From JAVSMW01 sp032027005 (GTDB lineage Bacteria; Bacillota; Thermincolia; Thermincolales; UBA2595), in assembly GCA_032027005.1 (NCBI GenBank), contig JAVSMW010000005.1, positions 199,825 through 263,824 of the forward strand: a stretch of 64,000 nucleotides of DNA, written 5' to 3'. This document shows, in pieces, positions 17,128 to 26,324 of the stretch. The notes beneath the pieces were generated by a model. That model was not told the DNA's origin and did not search any database. It saw nothing but the letters and a program-made list of their open reading frames with translations. Both the position numbers and the translations under genes were made by a program. Each line of letters opens with the position of its first letter. Position 1 is the stretch's first letter.

Positions 17128-17892
17128 TTACCAGTTTCTGGTGCTGCCTCCGCCGCCGCCGGAACCGCCACCGCCACCAAAACCACCGCCGCCGTGTCCG
17201 CCACGTCCTCCGCCACCGCGCAAAAGCATCCCCAGGACTAATCCTAAGAAGAACCCATTAAGATAGCGGTGATCCAAATAAAGGAGAAACATTAAGAGAA
17301 CCACACCGGGAATGATAACCCAATTTGGGATAGAAACCGAATCTGTTCCCGCCCCCGGTATCTGATGGGGGGCCTGGCTGTCCAGGGTCACCTGGTATTC
17401 CTTGGCTACTTCTCGAACTAGGCCCAAATACCCGTTTAAAATTCCTTTGCCGAACTCATTCTTTTGAAAATATGGAACCATATATTCATCCTGAATCAGT
17501 CCGGTTTTACCGTCAGGCAGTGCTCCTTCCAGACCGAAACCCACCTCAATCCTGGAAACCCGCTCCTGTGGCGATACCAGGATCAAAACCCCGTTGTTTA
17601 ACTCCTTATCACCTATTCCCCACTGGCGCAGCAAACTCAAGGCATAATCCTCCGGTGTTAATCCGGCTAAACTGTTCACCGTTACAGCTACAATTTGTGC
17701 CTTAGTCTGTTGTTGTAAGGCTGCAGATGTTTGAACAATAGTTTGTTCAGTTTCGGCATCCAAAACATTAGCCTGGTCCAAAACGTAAAACTGACTGCTG
17801 GGTGAGGGAATAGGCGAATCAGCTGCTTGCAGGGGAGCAGCCAGGATAACCAGGGCAAGACATAAAATGCTAAGAAGGGCTGCTTTTTTCAT
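17128..17892 (-). CDS. secreted TPM-domain protein (YgcG type)
   Basis: A 254-residue protein with a signal peptide (residues 1-23), a TPM domain (about 35-165: YVLDQANVLDAETEQTI, then GVLILVSPQERVSRIEVGFG and GLEGALPDGKTGLIQDE), one membrane helix (about 190-215) and a glycine-rich tail. The domain is named for TLP18.3/Psb32/MOLO-1. In bacteria its role is poorly defined, with phosphatase or membrane-protein quality roles proposed. It follows lemA by 27 bp, a widespread pairing. The pair lies between inverted palindromic elements A and B. Confidence 0.88.
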   Translation of the reverse strand: MKKAALLSILCLALVILAAPLQAADSPIPSPSSQFYVLDQANVLDAETEQTIVQTSAALQQQTKAQIVAVTVNSLAGLTPEDYALSLLRQWGIGDKELNNGVLILVSPQERVSRIEVGFGLEGALPDGKTGLIQDEYMVPYFQKNEFGKGILNGYLGLVREVAKEYQVTLDSQAPHQIPGAGTDSVSIPNWVIIPGVVLLMFLLYLDHRYLNGFFLGLVLGMLLRGGGGRGGHGGGGFGGGGGSGGGGGSTRNW

Positions 17893-17919
17893 GTTATTAT
17901 CTTCCCTTCTTGAAAAAGA

Positions 17920-18477
17920 TTATTTACTAAAATCAACATTGGGTACGTTTTTAGCTTCTTCTGCTGCTCTGAAATATTCTTTGGCTTCAAAACCTAAAAT
18001 TCCGGCATATAAAGCTGTTGGCAGCCTCTTTATTTTTGCATTATAAACCTGGACGGCATCATTATAATCTTTGCGGGCGACCGCAATGCGGTTTTCAGTC
18101 CCAGCCAGTTCATCCTGCAGTGAGCGGAAATTGGCATCAGATTTTAATTGCGGGTAATTTTCGGCAATTACCAAAAGTCTCCCCAGCGCCCCAGTTAAAG
18201 CCTGGTCCGCCTGAGCAGCCTGGCCTACACTTTGAGCACCGGCTAATTTAGCCCTGGCTTCAGCTACCTGGGTAAAGATTTCTTTCTCCTGGGCAGCATA
18301 GCCCTTGACTGTCTCCACTAGATTAGGGATTAGGTCTGCCCGCCGCTGCAGTTGGTTGTCTATCTGACTCCATTTACCTTCAACATTTTCCGAAATGTCT
18401 ACAAGGCTATTGTAGCCTGAAAACAACATTAGTCCAAATATTACGATAACAGCTACGGGAATTAACCATTTTCTCAT
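17920..18477 (-). CDS. lemA: LemA family protein
   Basis: A 185-residue protein with one N-terminal membrane helix (VAVIVIFGLMLFSGYNSL) followed by the helical LemA domain. It has the family hallmark VEGKWSQIDNQLQRRADLIPNLV and continues to FRSLQDELAGTENRIAVARKDYN. Function is unknown in the family. GGAGGT precedes the ATG by 10 bp. It is first in an operon with the TPM gene. Confidence 0.93.
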   Translation of the reverse strand: MRKWLIPVAVIVIFGLMLFSGYNSLVDISENVEGKWSQIDNQLQRRADLIPNLVETVKGYAAQEKEIFTQVAEARAKLAGAQSVGQAAQADQALTGALGRLLVIAENYPQLKSDANFRSLQDELAGTENRIAVARKDYNDAVQVYNAKIKRLPTALYAGILGFEAKEYFRAAEEAKNVPNVDFSK

Positions 18478-18621
18478 TTTGTTATCTTACCTCCTCACAA
18501 AAATAAATTGTCAATAGCATTTATATTAGCTTACTAAAGACAGTTCAATAGTATATCACAAAAATGACTAAACTTTAACAATTATATAAAATTAGTATTA
18601 AAAACTGTTTTAATCTGCAGG

Positions 18622-18742
18622 TTTATCCTATCGATAGACTCCCACTCCTATAAATGGGAGTGGTTCCACGTACTCCGCTTCGGTTGGGGTTGACTCCCCC
18701 ACCGAAGTCTCGATGTTCAACTTTAGTTGAACGAGTTCACTT
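18622..18742 (-). repeat. palindromic element B, inverted copy of element A
   Basis: On the minus strand this matches element A (16934-17053) over about 120 bp, with the same three hairpins and the same outer flanks (AAGTGAACTCG at one side, ATAGGATAAA at the other). Small differences, such as CCCCAACCG for CCCCCACCG, show independent drift. A and B enclose the lemA-TPM operon in inverted orientation. Confidence 0.8.
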
Positions 18743-18779
18743 TGGGGAAGGCACCGCCCCCCACGTCAATCTCCTATGG

Positions 18780-20000
18780 TCAGGTTTGACATGGCTTCCC
18801 GGCCTCAACGAGGACCTTACTGCCAAACATGAAAAAGCCCTGAATAAACATCATTATACCGGTGCCAATCAGTAACCATTCTATTTTTACAATGTCAGCT
18901 ACCGGCCCAAATACCAGCATGCCCATGGGCATCATACTGCTTGAGATCATCCCAAAAACACTGAATACCCTGCCCAGAAAATCCCCCTCAACTTTCTCCT
19001 GTAACAGTACCGTAAAGGGCGTATTAAAGACCGGCATAACAATCCCTATTAAACCCATGAAAGCGAGGTATATCCAAAATACAGGGATAATCCCAAGGGC
19101 AAAGGTACAAAAGCCGGTAACAGTTAAAGACAGCACCATGGTGTGGATCTTGTTGGCGAAACCGCCCCATGATGCCATGATTATGCCGCCCAGAGCCATG
19201 CCAACAGAAAAGGCGATTTCGACTGCCGTCAGCCGCCAAACATCGCTGCCAAAGCTGCGGGTGACCTGTAAGGGTGATAAAAACGCAACAGGGGCGACCA
19301 AAATAAAGAAGACAGCACAATACAAAAAGAGTTTTCTGATAAATTCATGATTTTTGATATAGGTAAAGCCTTCAAGCATATCAGCCCAATAGCCGACCGC
19401 CTGGTTGGCCAAAGCTTTGGCATGAACCGGCACATGTAAAAAGAAGAGTAATATTGAAACTGCTATCACTGCTGTGACTACATCAATAAAAAAGATTATC
19501 TCAATGTCAGTTACAGTTAGCAGCGCACCGCTCAGCATTGGGGCTGCCAGCATACACAGTGACTGGATACTGCCATAAGCAGCATTTGCCCTGGTCAGGT
19601 GGTGCTCCGGCACAAGCTGGGGCAGTAAGGCCCCGACCGTAGGTGTTTGAATTGCGGTGCCGAGAGCCCGGATGGCTGAAATAACGAAAAGCAGCCATAC
19701 TGCGTCATACCCTAATAAAAAAAGGATGGCTAAAATAAGAGTAGCTACTGCTATCACAGAATCTGACAACACAATCAGCATTTTTCGGTTATAACGGTCA
19801 GCCCACACTCCCGCAAAAGGCGAAAGAAAGAAAGTAGGCAGGAAACCGCAAATTATTGCTATTGTCATCATTACACCAGATTGTGTTTTTAATGTAATAT
19901 GCCATGCAATAGCATATTGGACCAGTAAGGTGCCAAAAAGCGAGACAGTCTGGCTGGTCAAAAAAAGTATTAGGTTTTTCTTCCAAGTCTCTGTAGACAT
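18780..20000 (-). CDS. MFS transporter, EntS/MFS_3-like exporter
   Basis: A 406-residue, 12-helix major facilitator. It begins with TSQTVSLFGTLLVQYAIAW and has GVWADRYNRK as motif A after helix 2, as in the macrolide/enterobactin-type exporters (MFS_3 group). GGAGG lies 9 bp before the ATG. It stands alone between element B and a divergent pseudouridine synthase gene. The substrate cannot be inferred. Confidence 0.85.
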   Translation of the reverse strand: MSTETWKKNLILFLTSQTVSLFGTLLVQYAIAWHITLKTQSGVMMTIAIICGFLPTFFLSPFAGVWADRYNRKMLIVLSDSVIAVATLILAILFLLGYDAVWLLFVISAIRALGTAIQTPTVGALLPQLVPEHHLTRANAAYGSIQSLCMLAAPMLSGALLTVTDIEIIFFIDVVTAVIAVSILLFFLHVPVHAKALANQAVGYWADMLEGFTYIKNHEFIRKLFLYCAVFFILVAPVAFLSPLQVTRSFGSDVWRLTAVEIAFSVGMALGGIIMASWGGFANKIHTMVLSLTVTGFCTFALGIIPVFWIYLAFMGLIGIVMPVFNTPFTVLLQEKVEGDFLGRVFSVFGMISSSMMPMGMLVFGPVADIVKIEWLLIGTGIMMFIQGFFMFGSKVLVEAGKPCQT

Positions 20001-20096
20001 AAGTTTTTTCCTCCGCTAGATCGTGAATTCTTTGAATTTAGCAGCTTTTATGATAATATTGTACCACAATAATCAAGCTCATAGAGTGAGGACGAA

Positions 20097-21008
20097 ATGA
20101 AAAATACAAACTTAACCTACACCGCAGATGTTACGGATCAGGATAGTTTTCTCCGGGACATCCTGTCTGCTAAACTTTTGTTGTCTCATTCCCTGGTAGT
20201 GCGGCTTAAACAGCAGAACAAAATAAAAGTAAACGGTTATCCGGCCCATACGAACTACCTGGTCAGTGCCGGGGATATTATCACCATTGATACAGAATTA
20301 AATGAGACGAATGAAATCCTCCCGGAGCGAATTCCTCTGGACATCGTTTATGAAGATGTAGACTTTCTGGTGATCAACAAACCCGCAGGTATGTCCACAC
20401 ATCCATCCCGGCTGGGAGGCACCGGCACCCTGGCTAACGCGGTAGCTTATTACTGGCAGAGCTTGGGCAGGCACACCCTTTTTCGCCCAATAAACCGCCT
20501 GGATAAGGACACTTCAGGGTTAATCCTGATAGGAAACAGCCAATTTGCCCACCAGAGCATATTCAACCAGGTAAAGGGCCGTATGATAGAGAGAAAATAC
20601 GTGGCCTTGGCAGAAGGAGTTATAACGGAGGACACCGGTCGAATCGACCGGCAAATTGCCCGGCAGGATGATAAAAGCCGCCGGAGAATACTTCATCCAG
20701 GCGGTCTTCCGGCGGTCACACATTATAAAGTGCTTGAAAGATATCAGGGCCACACCCTGCTTTCACTAAAACTGGAGACCGGCCGTACCCACCAGATCAG
20801 GGTCCACCTGAGTGCCCTTGGCTATCCATTGTGCGGTGATCTCTTGTACGGCTTTGCTTCGCCATTGATAGACCGGCAGGCTCTGCACGCCAATAAATTA
20901 AGCTTCACCCACCCCCGGAGCGGGAAAGAAGTGATCCTGGCGGTGCCCCTGGCGGCGGACATCCAGGCGGCAGTCGATCGTCTAACTTCGTTAGGCAAGC
21001 TATGTTAA
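20097..21008 (+). CDS. RluA-family RNA pseudouridine synthase
   Basis: A 303-residue enzyme with an N-terminal S4-like region (SHSLVVRLKQQNKIKVNG) and the RluA catalytic domain: VDFLVINKPAGMSTHPS, NRLDKDTSGLILIG with the catalytic Asp, and LKTGRTHQIRVH-like (here LETGRTHQIRVHLSALG). It converts specific uridines of rRNA or tRNA to pseudouridine. The usual His of the HRLD motif is Asn here. Which RNA it modifies (RluC/RluD group) is uncertain. Its 3' end overlaps the convergent asparaginase gene by 9 bp. Confidence 0.9.
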   Translation: MKNTNLTYTADVTDQDSFLRDILSAKLLLSHSLVVRLKQQNKIKVNGYPAHTNYLVSAGDIITIDTELNETNEILPERIPLDIVYEDVDFLVINKPAGMSTHPSRLGGTGTLANAVAYYWQSLGRHTLFRPINRLDKDTSGLILIGNSQFAHQSIFNQVKGRMIERKYVALAEGVITEDTGRIDRQIARQDDKSRRRILHPGGLPAVTHYKVLERYQGHTLLSLKLETGRTHQIRVHLSALGYPLCGDLLYGFASPLIDRQALHANKLSFTHPRSGKEVILAVPLAADIQAAVDRLTSLGKLC

Positions 21009-22001
21009 CCTGAATACCGGCCTAATTTCACCAACCTGTTCTCCCCGGTGGTTTTTAATCGGTGGCTTCCACCAATGCTTTAAAGGCTCCAATTCCGCGT
21101 CACCAATAACACCTAGCTGCCTGAGCAGTTCCAAAACAACCGGTGCCACTGCCCTGGTGTGTCCATCTTCTATTTTTAGGGCAATTCCTGTCCCCTTGCC
21201 TACTAAACCCATACAATAAACTCCTTCATCCCCGAATTTGGCTGCCAGCCTGTCCCCGCAATGAACCAGGAGTTCGGTATCAAACCGTCCTTTGCCTCCT
21301 ATCATTTCAGGATGGGCAGCCATTGCCTGCAGAACATATTCCTGGGATCTGCTGTACCTGCCATCCATAAAAGAATTGCTGACCAGGTTGGCATAAGCCA
21401 AAGCCATCTTTTTGATTGGCAGACCATAAACAGGAATACCACAGCCATCAATACCCAGTTTTATGCCTGATACTCTAACACAGGAGAAAACGGAGATAAT
21501 ATGCATGATTTCCGGCTGAATCCCGCCTCCCAGTTTATCATAAGCCTCAATTGACCGCCCCTTGGCCTTAACAGCCGCCAGCTGGGCTAAGTGTTTACCG
21601 GAGCAGGTACAGTGCAAGTTGGACGGGGCCAGTCCTTCCGCTGTAAGTTGTCTCGCAGCTTCCTGCCCTAGGGGTTCATGAATTCCGCATCTTAAGGCCT
21701 CAGCACTGAGGCCGATTTTTTGCAGCATGCTGTGCAGGGTGTCCAGATGTACTTTTTCTCCACTGTGGGAAGCCATGGAAATGGCCACCTCCGCCATACT
21801 GAGCCCATATTTTTCGACTATTCCGGCCTCAAGAGCGGCAATGATTTGAATTGGCTTCGAGGCCGAACGCATGTAGCACAAATGATTTATGTCACCCAGC
21901 TTGAAGATAACCTCACCTTTGTTATTTATGACAGCAATATCTCCTCTGTGAATGCTCTCAACTAAATCTCCCCTGGTTACCTCAACCAATTTCACCGCCA
22001 T
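21000..22001 (-). CDS. type II-like asparaginase family protein
   Basis: A 333-residue member of the AnsA-type (PF06089-like) asparaginase family. It carries MRSASKPIQIIAALE, MASHSGEKVHLDTLHSML, CTCSGKH, GIDGCGIPVYGLPI and GKGTGIALKIEDGHTRA, all conserved family blocks. It would hydrolyse asparagine or a related amide to the acid and ammonia. The start ATG 22001 has GGAGG 7 bp upstream; a longer frame to 22040 lacks this. It is convergent with the RluA gene. Confidence 0.88.
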   Translation of the reverse strand: MAVKLVEVTRGDLVESIHRGDIAVINNKGEVIFKLGDINHLCYMRSASKPIQIIAALEAGIVEKYGLSMAEVAISMASHSGEKVHLDTLHSMLQKIGLSAEALRCGIHEPLGQEAARQLTAEGLAPSNLHCTCSGKHLAQLAAVKAKGRSIEAYDKLGGGIQPEIMHIISVFSCVRVSGIKLGIDGCGIPVYGLPIKKMALAYANLVSNSFMDGRYSRSQEYVLQAMAAHPEMIGGKGRFDTELLVHCGDRLAAKFGDEGVYCMGLVGKGTGIALKIEDGHTRAVAPVVLELLRQLGVIGDAELEPLKHWWKPPIKNHRGEQVGEIRPVFRLT

Positions 22002-22092
22002 ATTGTTCCTCCACTCCTTATTTGTGAGGAAATAAGACACCGTTATCCCTTTTCTTAGTATTTACCAACCTTTTCAAAATAATTTTGCGCAC

Positions 22093-22121
22093 AAAAAACC
22101 GGGCTTTATTTCTTTAGCCCG
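22093..22121 (-). terminator. terminator of the sensor kinase/diguanylate cyclase operon
   Basis: The 6-bp stem CGGGCT/AGCCCG (22100-22121) is followed on the minus strand by six T. It lies 18 bp after the stop of the GGDEF gene. Confidence 0.7.
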
Positions 22122-22138
22122 CTCCACATCCGCAGCCA

Positions 22139-23065
22139 TCAACTGCAGACTAAGTTTCCACCTTTTTTCTTCGCAATGTATAATGCCTCATCGGCTTTTT
22201 TCAGAAAGTCATCGGTGGTACAATGAGATCCTAATGCCGACAATTCGGCAACACCTACGCTTACGGTACACCGTACCCCTTGATTCTCTTCAGGGTTTAA
22301 TGATGATACTTCAATTCTGCCCCGGATCCTTTCACCGGTTTCTCTGGCCCCGCTTGCTGGTGTTTCAGGCAGGATTACAACAAACTCATCACCACCATAC
22401 CGGCCTGCAACATCCATACTGCGAATACTCTCCATTAAGATTGCTGCCAGGGTTCTGATGACATTATCTCCTACCAGGTGCCCATACACATCATTTATTT
22501 TTTTAAAACCATCCAAGTCTAACAGTAACAGTGAGAGTGGCCGTTTATACCTGACAGACCGCTTCATTTCTTCCTTCAGCTGCTCCATTAAACTTCTCCG
22601 GCTCATCAATCCTGTCAGTTCATCAGTACGTGCCAAATACTCTAATTTTACCCGGTATTCTTCCAATTGTTTTTGCAGCATCCATTTTTCCAGGGCATTC
22701 TCGATCATGGGGATTAAACCATCTGAATTTAAATGTGATTTGGGAAGATAATCAGCAGCACCGTTTTTCATGGCATCAACTGCAATCAGCTCACTCCCAT
22801 GACCGGTAAGTATTATAACCGGCGCAACTTTTCTTTTGTTTATTTCCGCCAGCCATTCCAAGCCAGTTCTACCAGGCATCTGAATGTCAAGAAAAATCAG
22901 ATCAAGGTCGTCGCTTTGCAGGGCCGTCAGAATTTCATCTTCTTCCCCGGCTTCGAAAAATTCAATATCATAACAATTGATATTTGATAAATATGCTTTA
23001 ATTATCTTTCTATCAGCAGGGTCATCATCACATATTAAAATTTTCAAAAACTTTTTTTCTTCCAT
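22139..23065 (-). CDS. response regulator with GGDEF output (diguanylate cyclase)
   Basis: A 308-residue protein. The receiver domain (1-125) has the DDD acidic pocket (ICDDDPAD), phospho-acceptor Asp in LIFLDIQMPG, TG and K (LPKS). The GGDEF domain (about 140-305) has an intact YGGDEF active site. An RxxD product-inhibition site lies five residues before it (RSMDVAGRY). Phosphorylation by the upstream kinase would turn on cyclic-di-GMP synthesis. The start ATG 23065 is preferred; GTG 23071 is an alternative. It is the last gene of a three-gene operon, 15 bp after the single-domain regulator. Confidence 0.92.
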   Translation of the reverse strand: MEEKKFLKILICDDDPADRKIIKAYLSNINCYDIEFFEAGEEDEILTALQSDDLDLIFLDIQMPGRTGLEWLAEINKRKVAPVIILTGHGSELIAVDAMKNGAADYLPKSHLNSDGLIPMIENALEKWMLQKQLEEYRVKLEYLARTDELTGLMSRRSLMEQLKEEMKRSVRYKRPLSLLLLDLDGFKKINDVYGHLVGDNVIRTLAAILMESIRSMDVAGRYGGDEFVVILPETPASGARETGERIRGRIEVSSLNPEENQGVRCTVSVGVAELSALGSHCTTDDFLKKADEALYIAKKKGGNLVCS

Positions 23066-23080
23066 AAGCACACCTTCCCT

Positions 23081-23527
23081 TTACTCCTTAGGTGGCAATT
23101 TCGCTACAACAAACCAAAAGCTTTTAATGGACTGGACAACTTGCTGAAATCCAACAATATCTACCGGTTTTTTAATATAACCGTTAGCGTGCAGCTTGTA
23201 GCTCCGCGCTATATCTTCTTCTGCATCGGAAGTAGTTAAAACAATAACCGGGATTGTTTTCAGGTTTTCATCTTTTTTAATAAATTTTAAGACTTCTTGA
23301 CCACCCATCCCCGGCATGTTTAAGTCCAAAAGTATCAAATCAGGCCTGGGAGGACTATATGCAAAATCGCCCCGGTGGTATAAAAAATCAAGGGCTTCTT
23401 CACCACTGCTGACTGTATAGAGTTTGTTGGCCACCTTATTGTTATCTAAGGAAATTCTGGTTAGTTTTTGGTCAGCAGGATCATCTTCTACCAGCAGGAT
23501 CTGAATAAATTCCGCCTGGTCTCGCAC
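23081..23527 (-). CDS. Rcp1-like single-domain response regulator
   Basis: A 148-residue receiver with LLVEDDPADQKL, phospho-acceptor Asp68 (LILLDLNMPG), the switch Thr (VLTTSDAEEDI) and Lys (YIKKPVD). There is no output domain. The sequence style (HRGDFAYSPPRPDLILLDLN) is that of Rcp1-type regulators, which partner sensor kinases of the phytochrome/CHASE-like class and act as phosphate shuttles. It lies between the kinase gene and the GGDEF gene. Confidence 0.9.
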   Translation of the reverse strand: MRDQAEFIQILLVEDDPADQKLTRISLDNNKVANKLYTVSSGEEALDFLYHRGDFAYSPPRPDLILLDLNMPGMGGQEVLKFIKKDENLKTIPVIVLTTSDAEEDIARSYKLHANGYIKKPVDIVGFQQVVQSIKSFWFVVAKLPPKE

Positions 23528-23549
23528 GATTCATTTCCTCACTTTCAGG

Positions 23550-25001
23550 TTAGCTTAATTTTTCCGGTGCCAATTGCAGCGTAAACCAGAAGGTCGATCC
23601 CTTGTCAACAACTGAGTTTACCCCAATTTCGCCACTGTGCCGTTCGACAATTTTTTTGCAAATGGCCAGGCCCAAGCCGGTGCCGTCATATGTTCCCCGT
23701 CCATGCAGACGCTTGAACATGGTAAAGATAATTTCAAAATATTTTTCATCAATGCCAATCCCATTGTCCTCGATTTCAACTCTCACAGAATTATTTTCCT
23801 GGATCACAGACCTTATATGAATAATTGGCTTTTCGTCTTTCTTTTGGTATTTGATGCCATTACCAATTAAATTTTGCAGAAGTTGACGGATTTGCGTAAG
23901 ATCACCATACACTTTAGGCAATGAGTGAAGCACCTCAATAGATGCTCCCGCCGCGAATATCTGAGAATGCAGATAATTCCGGCTTAAATCTGTAATCACT
24001 TCATTAAGGTCAATGATCTGAAAAGGTTTGCCTTGAGTAGTTATCCGGGAAAATGATAACAGGTCATCTATCATTACTTGTAATCTTAGGGCACCGTCAA
24101 TCATAAAGCCCAGATTCTCTTTTTCATCTTCATCCAATTTTTCTTCTGCTGATTCTTTGATTAATTGACCGAAAGCCGATACCTTCCGTAGTGGTTCCCT
24201 GAGGTCATGGGATGCAATGTAAGCAAAGTTCTCCAACTCTTTATTGGAACGCTCCAACTCATTGATCAAGCGCTTTCGCTCGTCTTCCATCAGATAAGAT
24301 TTTCTTCCGAAATAAATGAGCATGATCCCAATTATTACAATAAACAGGAAATATATCAGCACTACTCTGTTTACAGAGGAATCTACTGCGTTCTGAAAAG
24401 GTTCATAAGGCATTTTTACAGCAATTGCTCCCCGCACATCACCTAGCTTGTACCCCTGTTCTGCATGACACTGCAGACAGGCTTCTTCAACAATCAATGC
24501 CTGAATATAGCGTAAATTTTTGCCGTTGGAGGTTTCTTCAATCACCCATCTATTTTTGACTTTTTTTTCAAAGGCCTCAAGAGCTTCTCTTTCCCAGTCA
24601 TCAGGAGTATTAACCGGGTTTATTGGTCTGAGGCTGGTCATATGAAATTGCAGGTTTAAGTCCTTTTGGGCCAATTCACCTAAAAGCCTGATCATATATG
24701 CAGGATTAATTTTGGTAAGTTTCAGGCCATCAGAAGTTTCGAGATCCCGCAAAGGGGCTGCCAGAAATGGATTTGGCCCACTTTGCTCTGTGACCGGAAC
24801 ATACAGGCCGTTATGGGAGGCATTCCATTTTCTCAGTTCAAGTATTATATCGACATATGATTGCACAATATTTATCGACAAGGTTTGATGCTGTGTTTTG
24901 ATCCTGTCGATTGTCAAGATTAAAGAAAAAATCAAAATGCCAATACATAACCAGGAAATAATGACGATAAATCTTGTAATACTGTCCTTCTTCAATTTCA
25001 T
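23550..25001 (-). CDS. membrane histidine kinase with heme-binding Tll0287/DUF3365-like sensor
   Basis: A 483-residue kinase with membrane helices at about residues 10-30 and 212-231. The extracytoplasmic domain between them has a single heme-attachment motif CLQCH (175-179) near its C-terminal end, and the surrounding DVRGAIAVKMPYEPF fits the DUF3365 (Tll0287-like) fold. A coiled linker leads to a HisKA domain with His265 (ASHDLREP), then HATPase boxes NLIGNGIKY, DNGIGIDE and GTGLGLAICKKIVERH. A c-type heme outside the membrane would sense redox state, oxygen or NO (inference). It heads an operon with two response regulators. Confidence 0.9.
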   Translation of the reverse strand: MKLKKDSITRFIVIISWLCIGILIFSLILTIDRIKTQHQTLSINIVQSYVDIILELRKWNASHNGLYVPVTEQSGPNPFLAAPLRDLETSDGLKLTKINPAYMIRLLGELAQKDLNLQFHMTSLRPINPVNTPDDWEREALEAFEKKVKNRWVIEETSNGKNLRYIQALIVEEACLQCHAEQGYKLGDVRGAIAVKMPYEPFQNAVDSSVNRVVLIYFLFIVIIGIMLIYFGRKSYLMEDERKRLINELERSNKELENFAYIASHDLREPLRKVSAFGQLIKESAEEKLDEDEKENLGFMIDGALRLQVMIDDLLSFSRITTQGKPFQIIDLNEVITDLSRNYLHSQIFAAGASIEVLHSLPKVYGDLTQIRQLLQNLIGNGIKYQKKDEKPIIHIRSVIQENNSVRVEIEDNGIGIDEKYFEIIFTMFKRLHGRGTYDGTGLGLAICKKIVERHSGEIGVNSVVDKGSTFWFTLQLAPEKLS

Positions 25002-25169
25002 CTTACCCTAAAATCCTTCTTGTAGAATTGTCTATAATTGTCTAAATTTGCAGTTTTTTCTCAATTAAGATTTCTGCCTTCATTCCGAAAATCCTTTTTT
25101 TTCGTTAATATTAACTCGATTACCAAATAATGTATAGTTATTTTATTGGTTTACTTACAAATTAATGTA

Positions 25170-25224
25170 TTGACAAAATCTAAAATTGAAACTATACTTA
25201 TCATTGATAATGGTTTTCAATATC
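25170..25224 (+). promoter_or_regulatory. Fur-controlled sigma-A promoter of the iron transporter
   Basis: TTGACA (25170-25175), a 17-bp spacer and TATACT (25193-25198) form a near-consensus promoter. GATAATGGTTTTCAATATC at 25206-25224 matches 15 of 19 bases of the Fur box GATAATGATAATCATTATC and covers the start site. Iron-loaded Fur would block transcription of the importer operon. Confidence 0.85.
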
Positions 25225-25244
25225 AAAATTTTAGGAGGCACATA

Positions 25245-26324
25245 ATGAAAATCTTCAGATTCAGAAAACTCTTAACCCTTGGACTCTCTGCAATGTTGCT
25301 CGTTGCAGGATGCTCCTCTACCACCCCTGAAAAGACCGCAGAAAACGGCTCAAATTCAGCTGAAGCAAAGTCTCAGGTTGTCAATTTATATACCGACAGG
25401 CACTATGATTCAGATGACCAGCTTTACACCGCCTTTACAGCGGAAACCGGAGTCAAAGTAAATATTGTCAAAGGTAAGTCAGATGAACTGATTGAAAGAC
25501 TCAAAACAGAAGGTGCGGACACCGAAGCCGATCTTTTTATTACTGCCGATGTCGGCCGGTTACATAGGGCTAAGGCCACTTCCCTGCTCCAGCCTATTGA
25601 CAGCCAGACACTTAACAGTAACATCCCGGAAAATCTCAAGGATAGTGAAAATTACTGGTTTGGGTTAACCAAAAGAGCCCGTGTTATCATTTATGATAAA
25701 GATAAGGTAAACCCTTCAGAATTATCCACCTATGAGGATTTGGCAGATTCGAAGTGGAAGGGCAAAATTCTAGTCAGAGGCTCGGACAGCGTATATAACC
25801 AGTCACTTCTTGCTTCCTTTATCGAAACCATGGGCGAAGAAAAGGCCAAGAATTGGGCAGCCGGAATAGTCGCTAACATGGCCCGGGCACCCAAGGGCGG
25901 AGACAGGGACCAGGCCAAAGCCATCGCTGCCGGTGAAGGTGATATCGCCATCATGAATACCTACTACTTTGGTCAGATGCTGAATTCATCTGACCCGGAA
26001 GAAAAGAAGGTCGCTGAAAAACTGGCTATATTCTTCCCTGATCAGAATGGTGATGGCACACACATAAATGTATCCGGTGCCGGAGTTGTAAAAGATGCCA
26101 AGAACAAAGAAAATGCCGTCAAGCTGCTGGAGTTCCTGGCCAGTGACAAGGCCCAGAAATCTTTTGCTGAAGCAAACTATGAATACCCGGTCTTAAAAAG
26201 CGTAGAATCCTCTGCCCTCTTAAAATCCTGGGGATCTTTTAAAGAACAGTCAATTAGCCTGACAAAACTGGGTGAACACAATGAAAGAGCTGTTCAGATT
26301 TTAAATGAAGTTGGTTGGAAATAA
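25245..26324 (+). CDS. iron(III) ABC transporter substrate-binding lipoprotein (FbpA/FutA type)
   Basis: A 359-residue binding protein. AGGAGG at 25233-25238 sets the start at ATG 25245, although an open frame extends further upstream. A lipoprotein signal with lipobox VAGC precedes the mature VVNLYTDRHYDSDDQLYTAF fold. Conserved ferric-binding features include the RHYD segment and a Tyr pair in the MNTYYFGQML region. It delivers ferric iron to the permease encoded next. The operon is Fur-regulated as judged by the box at 25206-25224. Confidence 0.9.
   Translation: MKIFRFRKLLTLGLSAMLLVAGCSSTTPEKTAENGSNSAEAKSQVVNLYTDRHYDSDDQLYTAFTAETGVKVNIVKGKSDELIERLKTEGADTEADLFITADVGRLHRAKATSLLQPIDSQTLNSNIPENLKDSENYWFGLTKRARVIIYDKDKVNPSELSTYEDLADSKWKGKILVRGSDSVYNQSLLASFIETMGEEKAKNWAAGIVANMARAPKGGDRDQAKAIAAGEGDIAIMNTYYFGQMLNSSDPEEKKVAEKLAIFFPDQNGDGTHINVSGAGVVKDAKNKENAVKLLEFLASDKAQKSFAEANYEYPVLKSVESSALLKSWGSFKEQSISLTKLGEHNERAVQILNEVGWK

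Noticed and set aside
17128..17220. Low-complexity GC-rich repeats at the end of the TPM gene.
   Set aside because: They simply encode the glycine-rich tail common in this family.
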